A stretch of 64,000 bases of DNA from assembly GCA_910578085.1 (NCBI GenBank), contig CAJTPM010000001.1:90176-154175 (forward strand). Reading direction: 5' to 3'. The DNA comes from an uncultured Lachnospiraceae bacterium. Its GTDB lineage: Bacteria; Bacillota; Clostridia; Lachnospirales; Lachnospiraceae. A program made the position numbers and the translations under genes. Under the pieces are notes generated by a model. It was not told the DNA's origin and did no database searches. It saw nothing but the letters and a program-made list of their open reading frames with translations. Each line of letters begins with the position of its first letter. Position 1 is the first letter of the stretch. Shown one piece after another: positions 18,773 through 25,821 of the stretch.

Positions 18773-19385
18773 TATACACCACCTTATTACTCATTCTCGC
18801 TGGGACCCCTATATAAATGCCGACCTCCGCTATATCTTTCACTACCACAGCTCCCGCTCCTATCATACAGCCGCTGCAGACTGCCACATTATTGTTGATT
18901 ACAGCTCCTGCTCCGATCCAGGTTCCATCCCCTATCTCAACACTCCCAGTCAGATGTGCCCCCACTGCCACATGGACATAATCCCCCAGTTTACAGTCAT
19001 GGTCGACCGAAGCACAGGTATTGATAATACAGCCCCTACCTATCACACTACCCGGATTTATCACTGTTCCTGCCATAACAACCGTACCCTTTCCAATCGC
19101 AACGTCCTCTGCTATCACAGCATCCGGATGGATCAAAACAGCCAACCGCTCTTCCTCTATACCTTCCTGAATTCTCCTTCGTATGACAGGATCTCCTATT
19201 GCTACTATCACATCTCCTGCCATATCTTTCATCTTGTCACTGCTCCCCACAACAGGATATCCACCACAGTTTTTGATACCTACATTATCATCCAGAAAAA
19301 CAATATCCGTATATCCACATTTTAAAGCGATATTCGCTGCCACTTTACCATGTCCGCTTGCGCCAATGATCACTATTTTTTTCAT
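18729..19385 (-). CDS. PglD/NeuD-like sugar O/N-acetyltransferase
   Basis: This 218-residue protein has an N-terminal Rossmann-like domain (IVIIGASGHGKVAA, residues 4-17) followed by hexapeptide repeats ending GAGAVVVKDIAEVGIYIGVPAR. This is the layout of PglD, which N-acetylates UDP-4-amino-6-deoxy-GlcNAc using acetyl-CoA. It sits between a PglC-like phosphosugar transferase and a WbuB-like transferase, as in bacillosamine-primed loci. The sialic acid O-acetyltransferase NeuD is less likely because no sialic acid genes are present. Confidence 0.87.
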   Translation of the reverse strand: MKKIVIIGASGHGKVAANIALKCGYTDIVFLDDNVGIKNCGGYPVVGSSDKMKDMAGDVIVAIGDPVIRRRIQEGIEEERLAVLIHPDAVIAEDVAIGKGTVVMAGTVINPGSVIGRGCIINTCASVDHDCKLGDYVHVAVGAHLTGSVEIGDGTWIGAGAVINNNVAVCSGCMIGAGAVVVKDIAEVGIYIGVPARMSNKVVYNESLAYKNSRTDAF

Positions 19386-19412
19386 ACAACTCCTTACCTA
19401 CATATGCTTATT

Positions 19413-20195
19413 TTAATTTCCTCCCCTGAATTTCTCCATCGTTGCCGCTGTCTCTGAGTTGATACCCTCCCGCCTTAAAACCGCGGCTACCGTCCGAAAA
19501 AGAATCTTCATATCTATAAAAAATGAAATACGGTCCACATATCTCACATCATCCTCAAACTTCTCTTCCCAGCTTATCGAGTTTCTTCCGCTCACCTGCG
19601 CCAATCCCGTAAGCCCCGGCCTCACCTCATGCCGCCTTGCCTGTTTCTCACTATATCTCGGCAAATATTCCACCAATAACGGCCTCGGCCCCACAAGCGA
19701 CATATCTCCCTTTATGATATTAAACAGTTCCGGCAGCTCGTCCAGACTGGTGGAACGCAACTTCTTTCCAAATTCTGTCAATCTCGCCTCATCCGGCAGA
19801 AGTTCCCCTTTTTCGTCCCGCTCATCCGTCATCGTCCGGAACTTGTACAGCTTAAAGATCTTTCCATCCTTCCCCGGTCTCTCCTGTGTGAATACCACAG
19901 GTCTCCCCAGCTTCACCCGGACAAGCACTGTAAGGATCAGATAAACCGGGCATAAAAAAACAAGCGCCAGAAGCGCTATGGCAAAATCCAATGGTCTTTT
20001 CACATACAGTTCATAAGCGCCATACGCCCGATGCTTTTCTGCTTTACTCTCTGCCTGTTCCCTGCACACCTTTGCTGCTTCATCTTCTGTACAGGCGTCT
20101 TTCTGTTCCTTCTTCTTTTCTATTCCACTGACAACAAATCCAAGTAACAGAGTACCTGCCCCTATACCCATCAGAAATCTCATCCACTTTTTCAT
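19413..20195 (-). CDS. undecaprenyl-phosphate sugar-1-phosphate transferase (PglC/WcaJ family priming enzyme)
   Basis: The protein has 260 residues from the ATG at 20195, which overlaps the upstream stop as ATGA. The catalytic domain carries KFRTMTDERD, the Asp-Glu pair in STSLDELPELFN and the late LVGPRPLLVEYL and RPGLTGLAQVSGRN blocks. A re-entrant helix region lies near residues 70-92. An additional N-terminal hydrophobic helix (about residues 5-22) and a charged linker precede it, so it is longer than minimal PglC. It transfers a sugar phosphate from a UDP-sugar to undecaprenyl phosphate, which starts each repeat unit. Confidence 0.92.
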   Translation of the reverse strand: MKKWMRFLMGIGAGTLLLGFVVSGIEKKKEQKDACTEDEAAKVCREQAESKAEKHRAYGAYELYVKRPLDFAIALLALVFLCPVYLILTVLVRVKLGRPVVFTQERPGKDGKIFKLYKFRTMTDERDEKGELLPDEARLTEFGKKLRSTSLDELPELFNIIKGDMSLVGPRPLLVEYLPRYSEKQARRHEVRPGLTGLAQVSGRNSISWEEKFEDDVRYVDRISFFIDMKILFRTVAAVLRREGINSETAATMEKFRGGN

Positions 20196-21640
20196 GCAAA
20201 GCACCTGCAGATCACATCTATGATCTTCTCCTGTTCCTCCACCGTCATCTTCACATCACTGGGCAGACACAGCCCCCTCTCAAAAATATCCATCCCCATA
20301 TCCAGAGGCTTCCCATCCTTCCCGACAGTGCCGCCCCCGAGATACGCATTGCTCTCCGCCCTGCCATTTCCTTCCCTCATCACAAATCCGTTCATCTGGA
20401 TGAATTTATTCATCCTGTAGACCGGCTGCATATGCATCGGCTTCCATATGGGGCGCCCCTCTGCATTGATACTCTGTAACGCCTCCAGGATCTCATCCGG
20501 ACACGATTTTCCCTTTTCACTCCTGTAACCAAATCCCTTCTCCGACCTGACGCTCTCACATAACGCTTCCCGGTCAACCAGCAGACAGGATAACCAGAAA
20601 TTCGGTGTACTGTTCTCCGCATCATAAGGATTCATCCGCACCGGCAGGCCTTTTAACCCTTCCCTGTATCTCTCATAAATCTCTTTCTTCCTCTCGATAT
20701 GCTCCCACAGATGCCCCCACTGTCCTCTCACCACTCCCGCAATCACATTGCTCATCCGGTAGTTATATCCCAGCTCTTCATGCTGGTACCAGGGCGCATC
20801 CTCCCTGCTCTGGGTGCTCCACTTCCTCGCCTTATCCGCTTCTTCCTTCGTATGGCAAAACAGCATCCCGCCGGAAGAGCCCGTAATGATCTTATTCCCA
20901 TTAAAGCTGATGATGCTGTAATTCCCAAAGGTTCCCGTCTGGTGCATCCGCCCGTCCGTCAATCCGCCTGTAGTCCCGCCTTTTGCGGCCGCCATACTGT
21001 CTCCACGGCTCCCTGCTGTATCTCCCCGAAAACTGTCCCGGGAAATGTCCCTGCAGGCCGCCCCCAGGGATTCCGCCGCATCCTCGATCAAAAGCGCCCC
21101 ATGGGCATCACAGATCTCCCGGATCTCCCGGATCCTCCCCGGCGTCCCGTAAAGATGGGCCATCACCACCAGCTTCACATCCGGATAGATCCCAAAGGCC
21201 CTCTCCAAAGCCTCCGGCGACATGTTCCAGGTCTCCGCCTCCGTATCGATAAAGACCGGTTCTCCCCCCTCATACACCACCGGATTTACCGTGGCATCAA
21301 AGGTCATATCCGTACAGAACACCCGCCTGCCGTAAAGGCTTCCGCCCCTGCCCAGCCCGTCCGGCGTGGAAATACCGGTGCTGCTGCCGTAGAGCTTTCC
21401 GGCCGCCAGCTTTACCGCCAGATGCAGGGCTGCCGTACCACAGCTCAAAGCCACGGCATGCATCCCTCCCATATGCTCCTCTGCCAGCCGTTCCAGCTCA
21501 TTGATATTCTCCCCAGCCGTACTCATCCAGTTGGTATCATAGGCTGCTTTCATATATTCGAGCTCTTCCCCATGCATGGTAGGAGAAGAGAGCCATACTT
21601 TCTTTTCAAATGGTCTTATTTTTCCACTGTTATGAAACAA
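20192..21640 (-). CDS. PglE-like sugar aminotransferase with a long Gly/Ser/Arg insert
   Basis: This 482-residue DegT-fold aminotransferase is larger than the usual 390-400 residues. The start VWLSSPTMHGEELEYMKAAYDTNW and the PLP lysine in ISFNGNKIITGSSGG fit PglE-like C4 aminotransferases. Most of the extra length is an insert near residues 192-236 rich in Arg, Gly, Ser, Asp and Thr. A second insert lies near residues 82-103 (GSSTGISTPDGLGRGG). PglE makes UDP-4-amino-6-deoxy-GlcNAc from the keto sugar made by PglF. No PglF-like dehydratase lies in the window, so it must be supplied elsewhere. It is the first biosynthetic gene after the loaP genes. Confidence 0.88.
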   Translation of the reverse strand: MFHNSGKIRPFEKKVWLSSPTMHGEELEYMKAAYDTNWMSTAGENINELERLAEEHMGGMHAVALSCGTAALHLAVKLAAGKLYGSSTGISTPDGLGRGGSLYGRRVFCTDMTFDATVNPVVYEGGEPVFIDTEAETWNMSPEALERAFGIYPDVKLVVMAHLYGTPGRIREIREICDAHGALLIEDAAESLGAACRDISRDSFRGDTAGSRGDSMAAAKGGTTGGLTDGRMHQTGTFGNYSIISFNGNKIITGSSGGMLFCHTKEEADKARKWSTQSREDAPWYQHEELGYNYRMSNVIAGVVRGQWGHLWEHIERKKEIYERYREGLKGLPVRMNPYDAENSTPNFWLSCLLVDREALCESVRSEKGFGYRSEKGKSCPDEILEALQSINAEGRPIWKPMHMQPVYRMNKFIQMNGFVMREGNGRAESNAYLGGGTVGKDGKPLDMGMDIFERGLCLPSDVKMTVEEQEKIIDVICRCFA

Positions 21641-21992
21641 CTTCCCACAGTCCTTTCCTCAATCACACCCGTGATTTTTTTCTTTCTGCTGTCCTTTATA
21701 TATCTTTTTTGAAGCATCCATATTTAAATATCTGCGCAAAAAAAGTGCCGCCCGGCACTCTTTTTTTCTGTTTCCTGCAATACCTGCCGCAAAATAGCAG
21801 CATACTACAACTCCTGTGCATTTGCTCCGGGCTTCCCACAAAGACATGCTTCGCCATCCGGCACATCCCTCTGTCCCGGCTTCCCAAACACCTCTTTGTC
21901 CACTGCCTCCCATACCGCGCGCGGAGCGTCGTATACAGTTTACAGCTTCTTACACTGTCTTTCCTCTCTGTTTCCCTGGAACAGCCGACAGT
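21641..21992 (-). promoter_or_regulatory. untranslated spacer between the loaP genes and the biosynthetic genes
   Basis: This 352-bp stretch has no credible gene. On the minus strand it contains an intrinsic terminator (listed separately) and, before it, two copies of a GGGAAGCC-type motif: plus-strand CCGGGCTTCCC at 21827-21837 and CCCGGCTTCCC at 21875-21885. A similar motif lies in the leader before the first loaP gene. The layout suggests a place where LoaP-modified RNA polymerase must read through. Confidence 0.55.
21737..21768 (-). terminator. intrinsic terminator inside the polysaccharide operon
   Basis: On the minus strand the stem AGTGCC/GGCACT (21744-21759, loop GGGC) is followed directly by a run of about seven T residues. 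The opposite strand also has a T run, so it may work both ways. It lies after the three loaP genes and before the first sugar gene. Unmodified polymerase would be expected to stop here. Confidence 0.8.
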
Positions 21993-22523
21993 TTATCTCT
22001 CCCCGGGGTTTCCTCCACCCTGTCTCTTCTCCACTACTCCAAGCCCCAGCGTTACTTCCACTTCCCTGCCAAGCAGCGGCACCTCCAGTACTACCAGCCT
22101 CTTATGCCTCAGGATCTTCCTGATCTTCCCTTCCTGCCCTTTCAATGCCCCCGATGTGACCACAAGCCTCTCTCCCTCAAGATACCCCTCCGAATACCTC
22201 ACCACATGCTCTTCATCTTCAAGCGACCTCAGGTATTCCTCCTCTTCCCGGTATAGCGGCGTGATCTCCTCACCTGTCTTTAACAGCCTCGTCATCGCCT
22301 TTACCTCTTTCAGCCTCATATACAGATCCCCGGGCCTGTCCGTCTCGATAAACACATAGCCGGGAAACAGCCTTGTCCTCACCACTTCCCATTCCCCGCG
22401 CACCTTCGTCATCCGTTCCACCAGGGGCACAAATACCTCTTCCTCACCCACCGCCACCCTGGCACGGCACTGGTCTGCCGTCTCCTCCTCTTTCCCTGTA
22501 TAGACCTGTATCACATACCACAT
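21993..22523 (-). CDS. loaP: LoaP/NusG-family transcription antiterminator (third of three)
   Basis: The 176-residue protein has an N-terminal NGN domain (MWYVIQVYTGKEEETADQCR; FPGYVFIET near residue 55) and a C-terminal KOW domain (SGALKGQEGKIRKILRHKR). LoaP proteins are NusG paralogs of Clostridia and Bacilli that join elongating RNA polymerase on particular long operons and suppress termination. Position directly before the terminator and the sugar genes fits that role. It is the copy closest to a typical LoaP. It is separated by 49 bp from the second copy. Confidence 0.9.
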   Translation of the reverse strand: MWYVIQVYTGKEEETADQCRARVAVGEEEVFVPLVERMTKVRGEWEVVRTRLFPGYVFIETDRPGDLYMRLKEVKAMTRLLKTGEEITPLYREEEEYLRSLEDEEHVVRYSEGYLEGERLVVTSGALKGQEGKIRKILRHKRLVVLEVPLLGREVEVTLGLGVVEKRQGGGNPGER

Positions 22524-22572
22524 CTTATATCTGTCTCCGCTGTGAATCCTCTCTCCGGACCCTTCCTGTCCG

Positions 22573-23082
22573 TCAGCTCTTCTCCGTGATCTCCAGCCCC
22601 ACTCCCACTAACTTCTCTCCTTCTCCCGGCAGTGTCAGGCCGATATACCCTTTTCTCTTATGCCGGTCGATCTTTCTCACCGAAGCTTCCAGTCCCGAGA
22701 GCACCCCTCTCTCTATCTTTAAGACACCTCCCTCGATGACCCCGTAGGACATGCCGATCTCATCCTTTTCCCCTGTAAGCCTTGAAAGAAGCTCCTCCTC
22801 CTCTTTCCCCACAGGGCAGGCCTTCTCCCCATATCCCGGCAGCTTTACAGATTCCGGTATCCCTTTCAGTACCCCGGCTGCACCCTCCGGATCATCCGCT
22901 ACAAGGAACACATACCCCGGCAGAAGTCTTTCCTTTTCTTCATGCCACTCCCCCAGGTATCTCTTTTTCCTGATGCAGTACAGCACCCTGCAGTCCCTGC
23001 CCGTATCCGCCGCAAGCAGCTTTTTTGCCCGTTCCCTGACAGCCTCCTCGCTTCCCGCTTTCGTCCGTATCACATACCACAT
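22573..23082 (-). CDS. LoaP/NusG-family antiterminator paralog (second of three)
   Basis: The protein has 169 residues from the ATG at 23082, which has GGGAGG eight bases upstream; a TTG two codons earlier is rejected. The NGN domain starts MWYVIRTKAGSEEAVRER and includes LLPGYVFLVADDP. The KOW part contains VRKIDRHKRKGYIGL. It shares only anchor motifs with the copies on either side, so duplication is old or the genes were acquired separately. Function is inferred from the fold and the operon position. Confidence 0.87.
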   Translation of the reverse strand: MWYVIRTKAGSEEAVRERAKKLLAADTGRDCRVLYCIRKKRYLGEWHEEKERLLPGYVFLVADDPEGAAGVLKGIPESVKLPGYGEKACPVGKEEEELLSRLTGEKDEIGMSYGVIEGGVLKIERGVLSGLEASVRKIDRHKRKGYIGLTLPGEGEKLVGVGLEITEKS

Positions 23083-23142
23083 CCCCAATGCCTCCCATCC
23101 GGCCTGCTCTCTCCCGCCGGCCTGCCCGTCCTCCCAAACCTT

Positions 23143-23661
23143 TCAACGGACATCTGCAAACTCCACCCCCAGGTACATCACCCTTTTCTCCCCGCAGAAC
23201 TCCGTTTCCACTTCTGCTATCCTTTTATGGAAATCGATCTTCCTTACCTGCCCTTCCACCGAAAGAAGCGGCCCGGAAACCACCGTCACCCCGCCGTCTT
23301 CCCCGGCACTGATATAGGAAAGCCCGATCTTCCCGGCACTGCCCCTTTCCCCGGCAATCTTTTCCAGAAAGTCCGCTTCCTCCTCTCCCAGACAGCTGAC
23401 AGACTCCCTGCCGTTTCCCACAAGCCTGTATCCCGGCGCCTTTTCCAGTTCTCCGTACAGTTTCTCCGGCTCATCCGTGGCGATAAACACATACCCGGGC
23501 AGAAGCTCCTCCTGTATGGTACGCCAGCTCCCGCCGTACTTTTTGCGGCGGGCTCTTGTCAGGTGGAAACATCTCCCCTGAGATTCCCCTCCGAACAGCC
23601 CGTCTATAAACTGCTCTGCCCGCTTCTCGTTTCCAGGTTTTACATGCATGACACACCACAT
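23143..23661 (-). CDS. LoaP/NusG-family antiterminator paralog (first of three)
   Basis: The protein has 172 residues from the ATG at 23661, which is preceded by AAAGGA. The open frame continues further upstream to 23748, but that part lacks family similarity. The NGN domain starts MWCVMHVKPGNEKRAEQF and has LLPGYVFIATDEP; the KOW domain has VRKIDFHKRIAEVE. It is the promoter-proximal gene of the whole locus and would be the first made when the invertible promoter faces this way. Confidence 0.87.
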   Translation of the reverse strand: MWCVMHVKPGNEKRAEQFIDGLFGGESQGRCFHLTRARRKKYGGSWRTIQEELLPGYVFIATDEPEKLYGELEKAPGYRLVGNGRESVSCLGEEEADFLEKIAGERGSAGKIGLSYISAGEDGGVTVVSGPLLSVEGQVRKIDFHKRIAEVETEFCGEKRVMYLGVEFADVR

Positions 23662-23798
23662 GGAGTGTTTTCCTTTCTCCGGCAGATCCCTTTTTCTTTT
23701 TGAACAGTACAAATTTTCCTGCCCGGGCTTTCCGCCGCTCATCCGCAAATCTGTTCTGCCTGTCGCTTCTCCATATCCATCTCAGAAAAATCCTTTGT
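23662..23798 (-). promoter_or_regulatory. leader between the invertible element and the first loaP gene
   Basis: These 137 bases would be the fixed part of the 5' leader once the promoter is flipped toward the locus. No promoter was seen here on the minus strand. A plus-strand CCCGGGCTTTCC motif at 23722-23733 resembles two motifs in the 21.8-kb spacer. That makes it a candidate RNA recognition site for LoaP proteins, but this is only a pattern match. Confidence 0.45.
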
Positions 23799-23827
23799 TT
23801 CATAGATTAGGATAATCTGCGAAATCA
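23799..23827 (+). repeat. left inverted repeat of the invertible element
   Basis: This is a perfect match to the reverse complement of 24215-24243 over 29 bp. Within it AGATTA-GGA-TAATCT (23804-23818) forms a small dyad with a 3-base centre, as expected for a recombinase core site. Bases outside and inside the 29 bp do not match. Confidence 0.9.
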
Positions 23828-23888
23828 TGCGAAAATGCCTGTATATTCAACACTTTACTGGCCCTTATTTCTATTTACCCATTTTTTG

Positions 23889-23914
23889 ACCACTAATAAT
23901 TACCACTAATAATT
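23889..23914 (+). repeat. 13-bp direct repeat, two copies, inside the invertible core
   Basis: ACCACTAATAATT occurs twice back to back (23889-23901 and 23902-23914). It could be a binding site for a regulator or an accessory recombination protein. Nothing else supports a role. Confidence 0.5.
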
Positions 23915-23973
23915 ACCCCTTCTATTGTTTTCTCTGATATCCTTACCCTTGGAAAAACATTTATTTATGGGAA

Positions 23974-23992
23974 TCAGGAAGAATTTTCCTGA
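23974..23992. other. dyad in the invertible core
   Basis: TCAGGAA and TTCCTGA form a perfect 7-bp inverted repeat with a 5-base centre. No T run follows on either strand, so it is not a standard terminator. A protein binding site within the switch is possible. Confidence 0.4.
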
Positions 23993-24122
23993 AAAAATCC
24001 AGCCAGTTTTCTGACTGCTTATTCTGACCACTTACCCGTAATAAACATTACATTTTCCCCTGATTTTTTGCGGTTTTGACATGCTGGAATGTGCAGCAGA
24101 GCAACAGCAACGGAAAAAAAGA

Positions 24123-24151
24123 TTGACTGTAGTAAGTAAAAATTGTATAAT
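24123..24151 (+). promoter_or_regulatory. sigma-A promoter inside the invertible element
   Basis: TTGACT (24123-24128) and TATAAT (24146-24151) are separated by exactly 17 bases. In this assembly it reads rightwards, where no plus-strand gene follows. After inversion it would read leftwards into the loaP-polysaccharide locus. Confidence 0.88.
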
Positions 24152-24214
24152 TAGTCTGTTTAAGGAAAAAATAATTACTGATATAAAAAGAAAGTATTTT
24201 CATTAGTATAGATT

Positions 24215-24243
24215 TGATTTCGCAGATTATCCTAATCTATGAA
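24215..24243 (-). repeat. right inverted repeat of the invertible element
   Basis: This is the partner of 23799-23827, identical in inverted orientation. It carries the same AGATTA/TAATCT dyad. The distance between the two repeats (387 bp) is in the normal range for invertible promoters. Confidence 0.9.
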
Positions 24244-24398
24244 TATGACAATCCCGGTACAGGCCCTTCCGCCCGCACCGGGATCTTTATATAAAAAACA
24301 ATGCATTCTCCTTCTTTCTCCTCCTGTCTAATATCAGCCCCCTTTTTGATCAGTTTCATTCTGGCATAATCTATCACTCTTGCGAAGATATCGATCAT
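24237..24398 (-). CDS. possible 53-residue ORF, unrecognised
   Basis: An ATG at 24398 opens a frame (MIDIFARVIDYARMKLIKKG...) that ends at a TAG inside the right inverted repeat. The same frame, read upstream, joins directly to the stop of the ABC permease gene (WGG-stop-ERGLVVKDIPRE). It could therefore be a decayed extension or the remnant of another small gene. There is no clear ribosome binding site. Inversion of the switch would change its last codons. Confidence 0.25.
   Translation of the reverse strand: MIDIFARVIDYARMKLIKKGADIRQEEKEGECIVFYIKIPVRAEGPVPGLSYS
24251..24290 (+). terminator. stem-loop catching outward transcription from the switch
   Basis: ATCCCGGT (24251-24258) pairs with ACCGGGAT (24277-24284), followed by CTTTATAT on the plus strand. 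It lies just outside the right inverted repeat. It could stop transcripts from the promoter in the OFF orientation before they run antisense into the ABC genes. The T run is weak. Confidence 0.5.
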
Positions 24399-24434
24399 CT
24401 CTCTGGGAATATCCTTAACAACGAGCCCTCTTTC

Positions 24435-25622
24435 TTATCCGCCCCAAAATCTCAAATACCATGTGAGCGGAAACAGTTGTGAAACATACGAGACAAGCGG
24501 TATCGTCTCCCCCAGATCAAAAAATACCGGACAGCACAGCAACACAGTCAACAAAAAACAGGGCATCATCCCCTCAAGAAATTTCTGAGGCAATACTCTG
24601 GCGACAAGCATGGCAAACAGCCATAAAACCAAACCGTAAACCGCAGCACTTCCTATCTCCCACAGAATACCATCAGCCTGTCCTGCCACATATGACACAT
24701 CCGTCATTTTTATATCAACAGACAACATTCCTGCTGCCAGAAACAGCACCGCCGCCAGAATCGGCGCCCCTGCCGCAGCTGCTGCCAGCGTCGCCGGATG
24801 GGAGATTCCTCTGCCGATATTCCTCATTTTATCTCTGCACGCATCCAGTGCCCCCAACGCAGCTGACAACAGTGTCAAAAAGGCAAGAATACCACGCAAA
24901 GACAGCGCAGAATCCCTTTTCTCCCTTTCCAAAACATTCTGAATATAATCCCCTTTTTCATCCTGCAATTCATAATTTACCGCATACACCTTCCCCGCAT
25001 TCTGATATTCCGAAAATTTCTGAAGCACCTCCTCGGGTTTGATCTGATCCCCTCTATGTTCCAGCTGCTTTGCATACCAGACCGCCGAATATGCCTGGTA
25101 TACCCGCTGAAAAACATCCTCCTGCACGATACCACCCACATTCATTCCCTCGGGCAGATACAGCCTGATGCACTGATAATAATCCTGACTCCACAGCTTT
25201 TCCGGAAACTCCTGATCAAACACAACGCCGCCTGCTATTTCGCCTGTTTTCACATCTTCTATCAACTTTTTTACATCGGGATATGCGATATATTCAAACA
25301 AAACGCCTGTATCTTCCGCCAACTTATTTTCCAGCAGAACAAGCAGCTTTCCGGCATAATTCTGTTCCCTGTAAACCTGCTCTCCGTAATCCTGCACACC
25401 GTTTTCCTGTCCTCCGCGGTCCTGTTCCTCGCTTTCCATTATCTGCCCCGGCCCTGCTTCCTCTATCACATAGCCCACCACGATCCGCTCGTCCGCAGTA
25501 ATCCCATTAAATTTAGGCACAGCAAAAACTGCCGCCGGAAAAAGCAGCAACAAAATCCAGTATACAGGATGTTTCCCCATCCGTTTAATCATCATCCAAA
25601 GATAGATTAACGCTCTTTTCAT
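24435..25622 (-). CDS. ABC-2 type transporter permease
   Basis: This 395-residue membrane protein has one N-terminal helix (about residues 15-35), a large extracytoplasmic domain (about 40-210) and five or six C-terminal helices, which is the ABC-2 exporter permease plan. The outside domain has an acidic, Gln- and Glu-rich stretch (MESEEQDRGGQENGVQDYGEQ, about residues 60-80). It is the last gene of a four-gene operon with the ATPase at 29220. It probably pairs with the 25822-27063 permease as a heterodimer. Substrate is unknown. Confidence 0.8.
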   Translation of the reverse strand: MKRALIYLWMMIKRMGKHPVYWILLLLFPAAVFAVPKFNGITADERIVVGYVIEEAGPGQIMESEEQDRGGQENGVQDYGEQVYREQNYAGKLLVLLENKLAEDTGVLFEYIAYPDVKKLIEDVKTGEIAGGVVFDQEFPEKLWSQDYYQCIRLYLPEGMNVGGIVQEDVFQRVYQAYSAVWYAKQLEHRGDQIKPEEVLQKFSEYQNAGKVYAVNYELQDEKGDYIQNVLEREKRDSALSLRGILAFLTLLSAALGALDACRDKMRNIGRGISHPATLAAAAAGAPILAAVLFLAAGMLSVDIKMTDVSYVAGQADGILWEIGSAAVYGLVLWLFAMLVARVLPQKFLEGMMPCFLLTVLLCCPVFFDLGETIPLVSYVSQLFPLTWYLRFWGG

Positions 25623-25821
25623 TTTTTCTGTATGTTAACTCCTTACAAGCTGGCGACATTTTAAATGGCTTCTCTCCCCTTATCAGCCGACAGTATTTTC
25701 TCCGGCTCTTCTCACTTGCTGGCTGACAATATTCCCCCACCTCTTCCTACCAGCTGAGCATATCGCCTCTACCTCTTTCTGGCAGCTGAAAATATTTTTT
25801 CGTCTCCTCTTGCCTTACCGA
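25623..25821 (-). repeat. degenerate tandem repeats between the two permease genes
   Basis: About five imperfect units of 33-39 bp can be aligned on the plus strand around motifs like GCTGACAATATT followed by CCTCTT. The spacer is 199 bp, unusually long for an operon of this kind. No promoter or terminator was seen. Confidence 0.45.

Larger units (their letters stand above)
23799..24243. promoter_or_regulatory. invertible promoter element (DNA inversion switch), OFF orientation
   Basis: The 445-bp unit is bounded by perfect 29-bp inverted repeats (23799-23827 and 24215-24243) around a 387-bp AT-rich core. The core contains no gene. It holds one near-consensus sigma-A promoter on the plus strand, facing away from the polysaccharide locus. 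No comparable promoter was found on the minus strand of the core. This is the structure of known phase-variable invertible promoters. Inversion would place the promoter in front of the loaP genes. No recombinase gene is in the window, so the enzyme would act in trans. Confidence 0.85.

Noticed and set aside
20699..21712. Long open frame of 337 codons on the plus strand
   Set aside because: It lies antisense to the PglE-like aminotransferase, has Pro/Arg/His-rich composition and no ribosome binding site. It is a shadow of a GC-rich gene.
22942..23703. Open frames on the plus strand opposite the loaP genes
   Set aside because: Composition is Pro/Ser-rich and there is no start signal. The minus-strand frames have clear NusG motifs.
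24070..24082. Second TTGACA word in the invertible core
   Set aside because: No -10 element lies at 16-18 bases from it.
24123..24151. Promoter for a gene to the right of the invertible element
   Set aside because: No plus-strand gene exists between 24,243 and 37,946, and a stem-loop follows directly. The promoter makes sense only after inversion.
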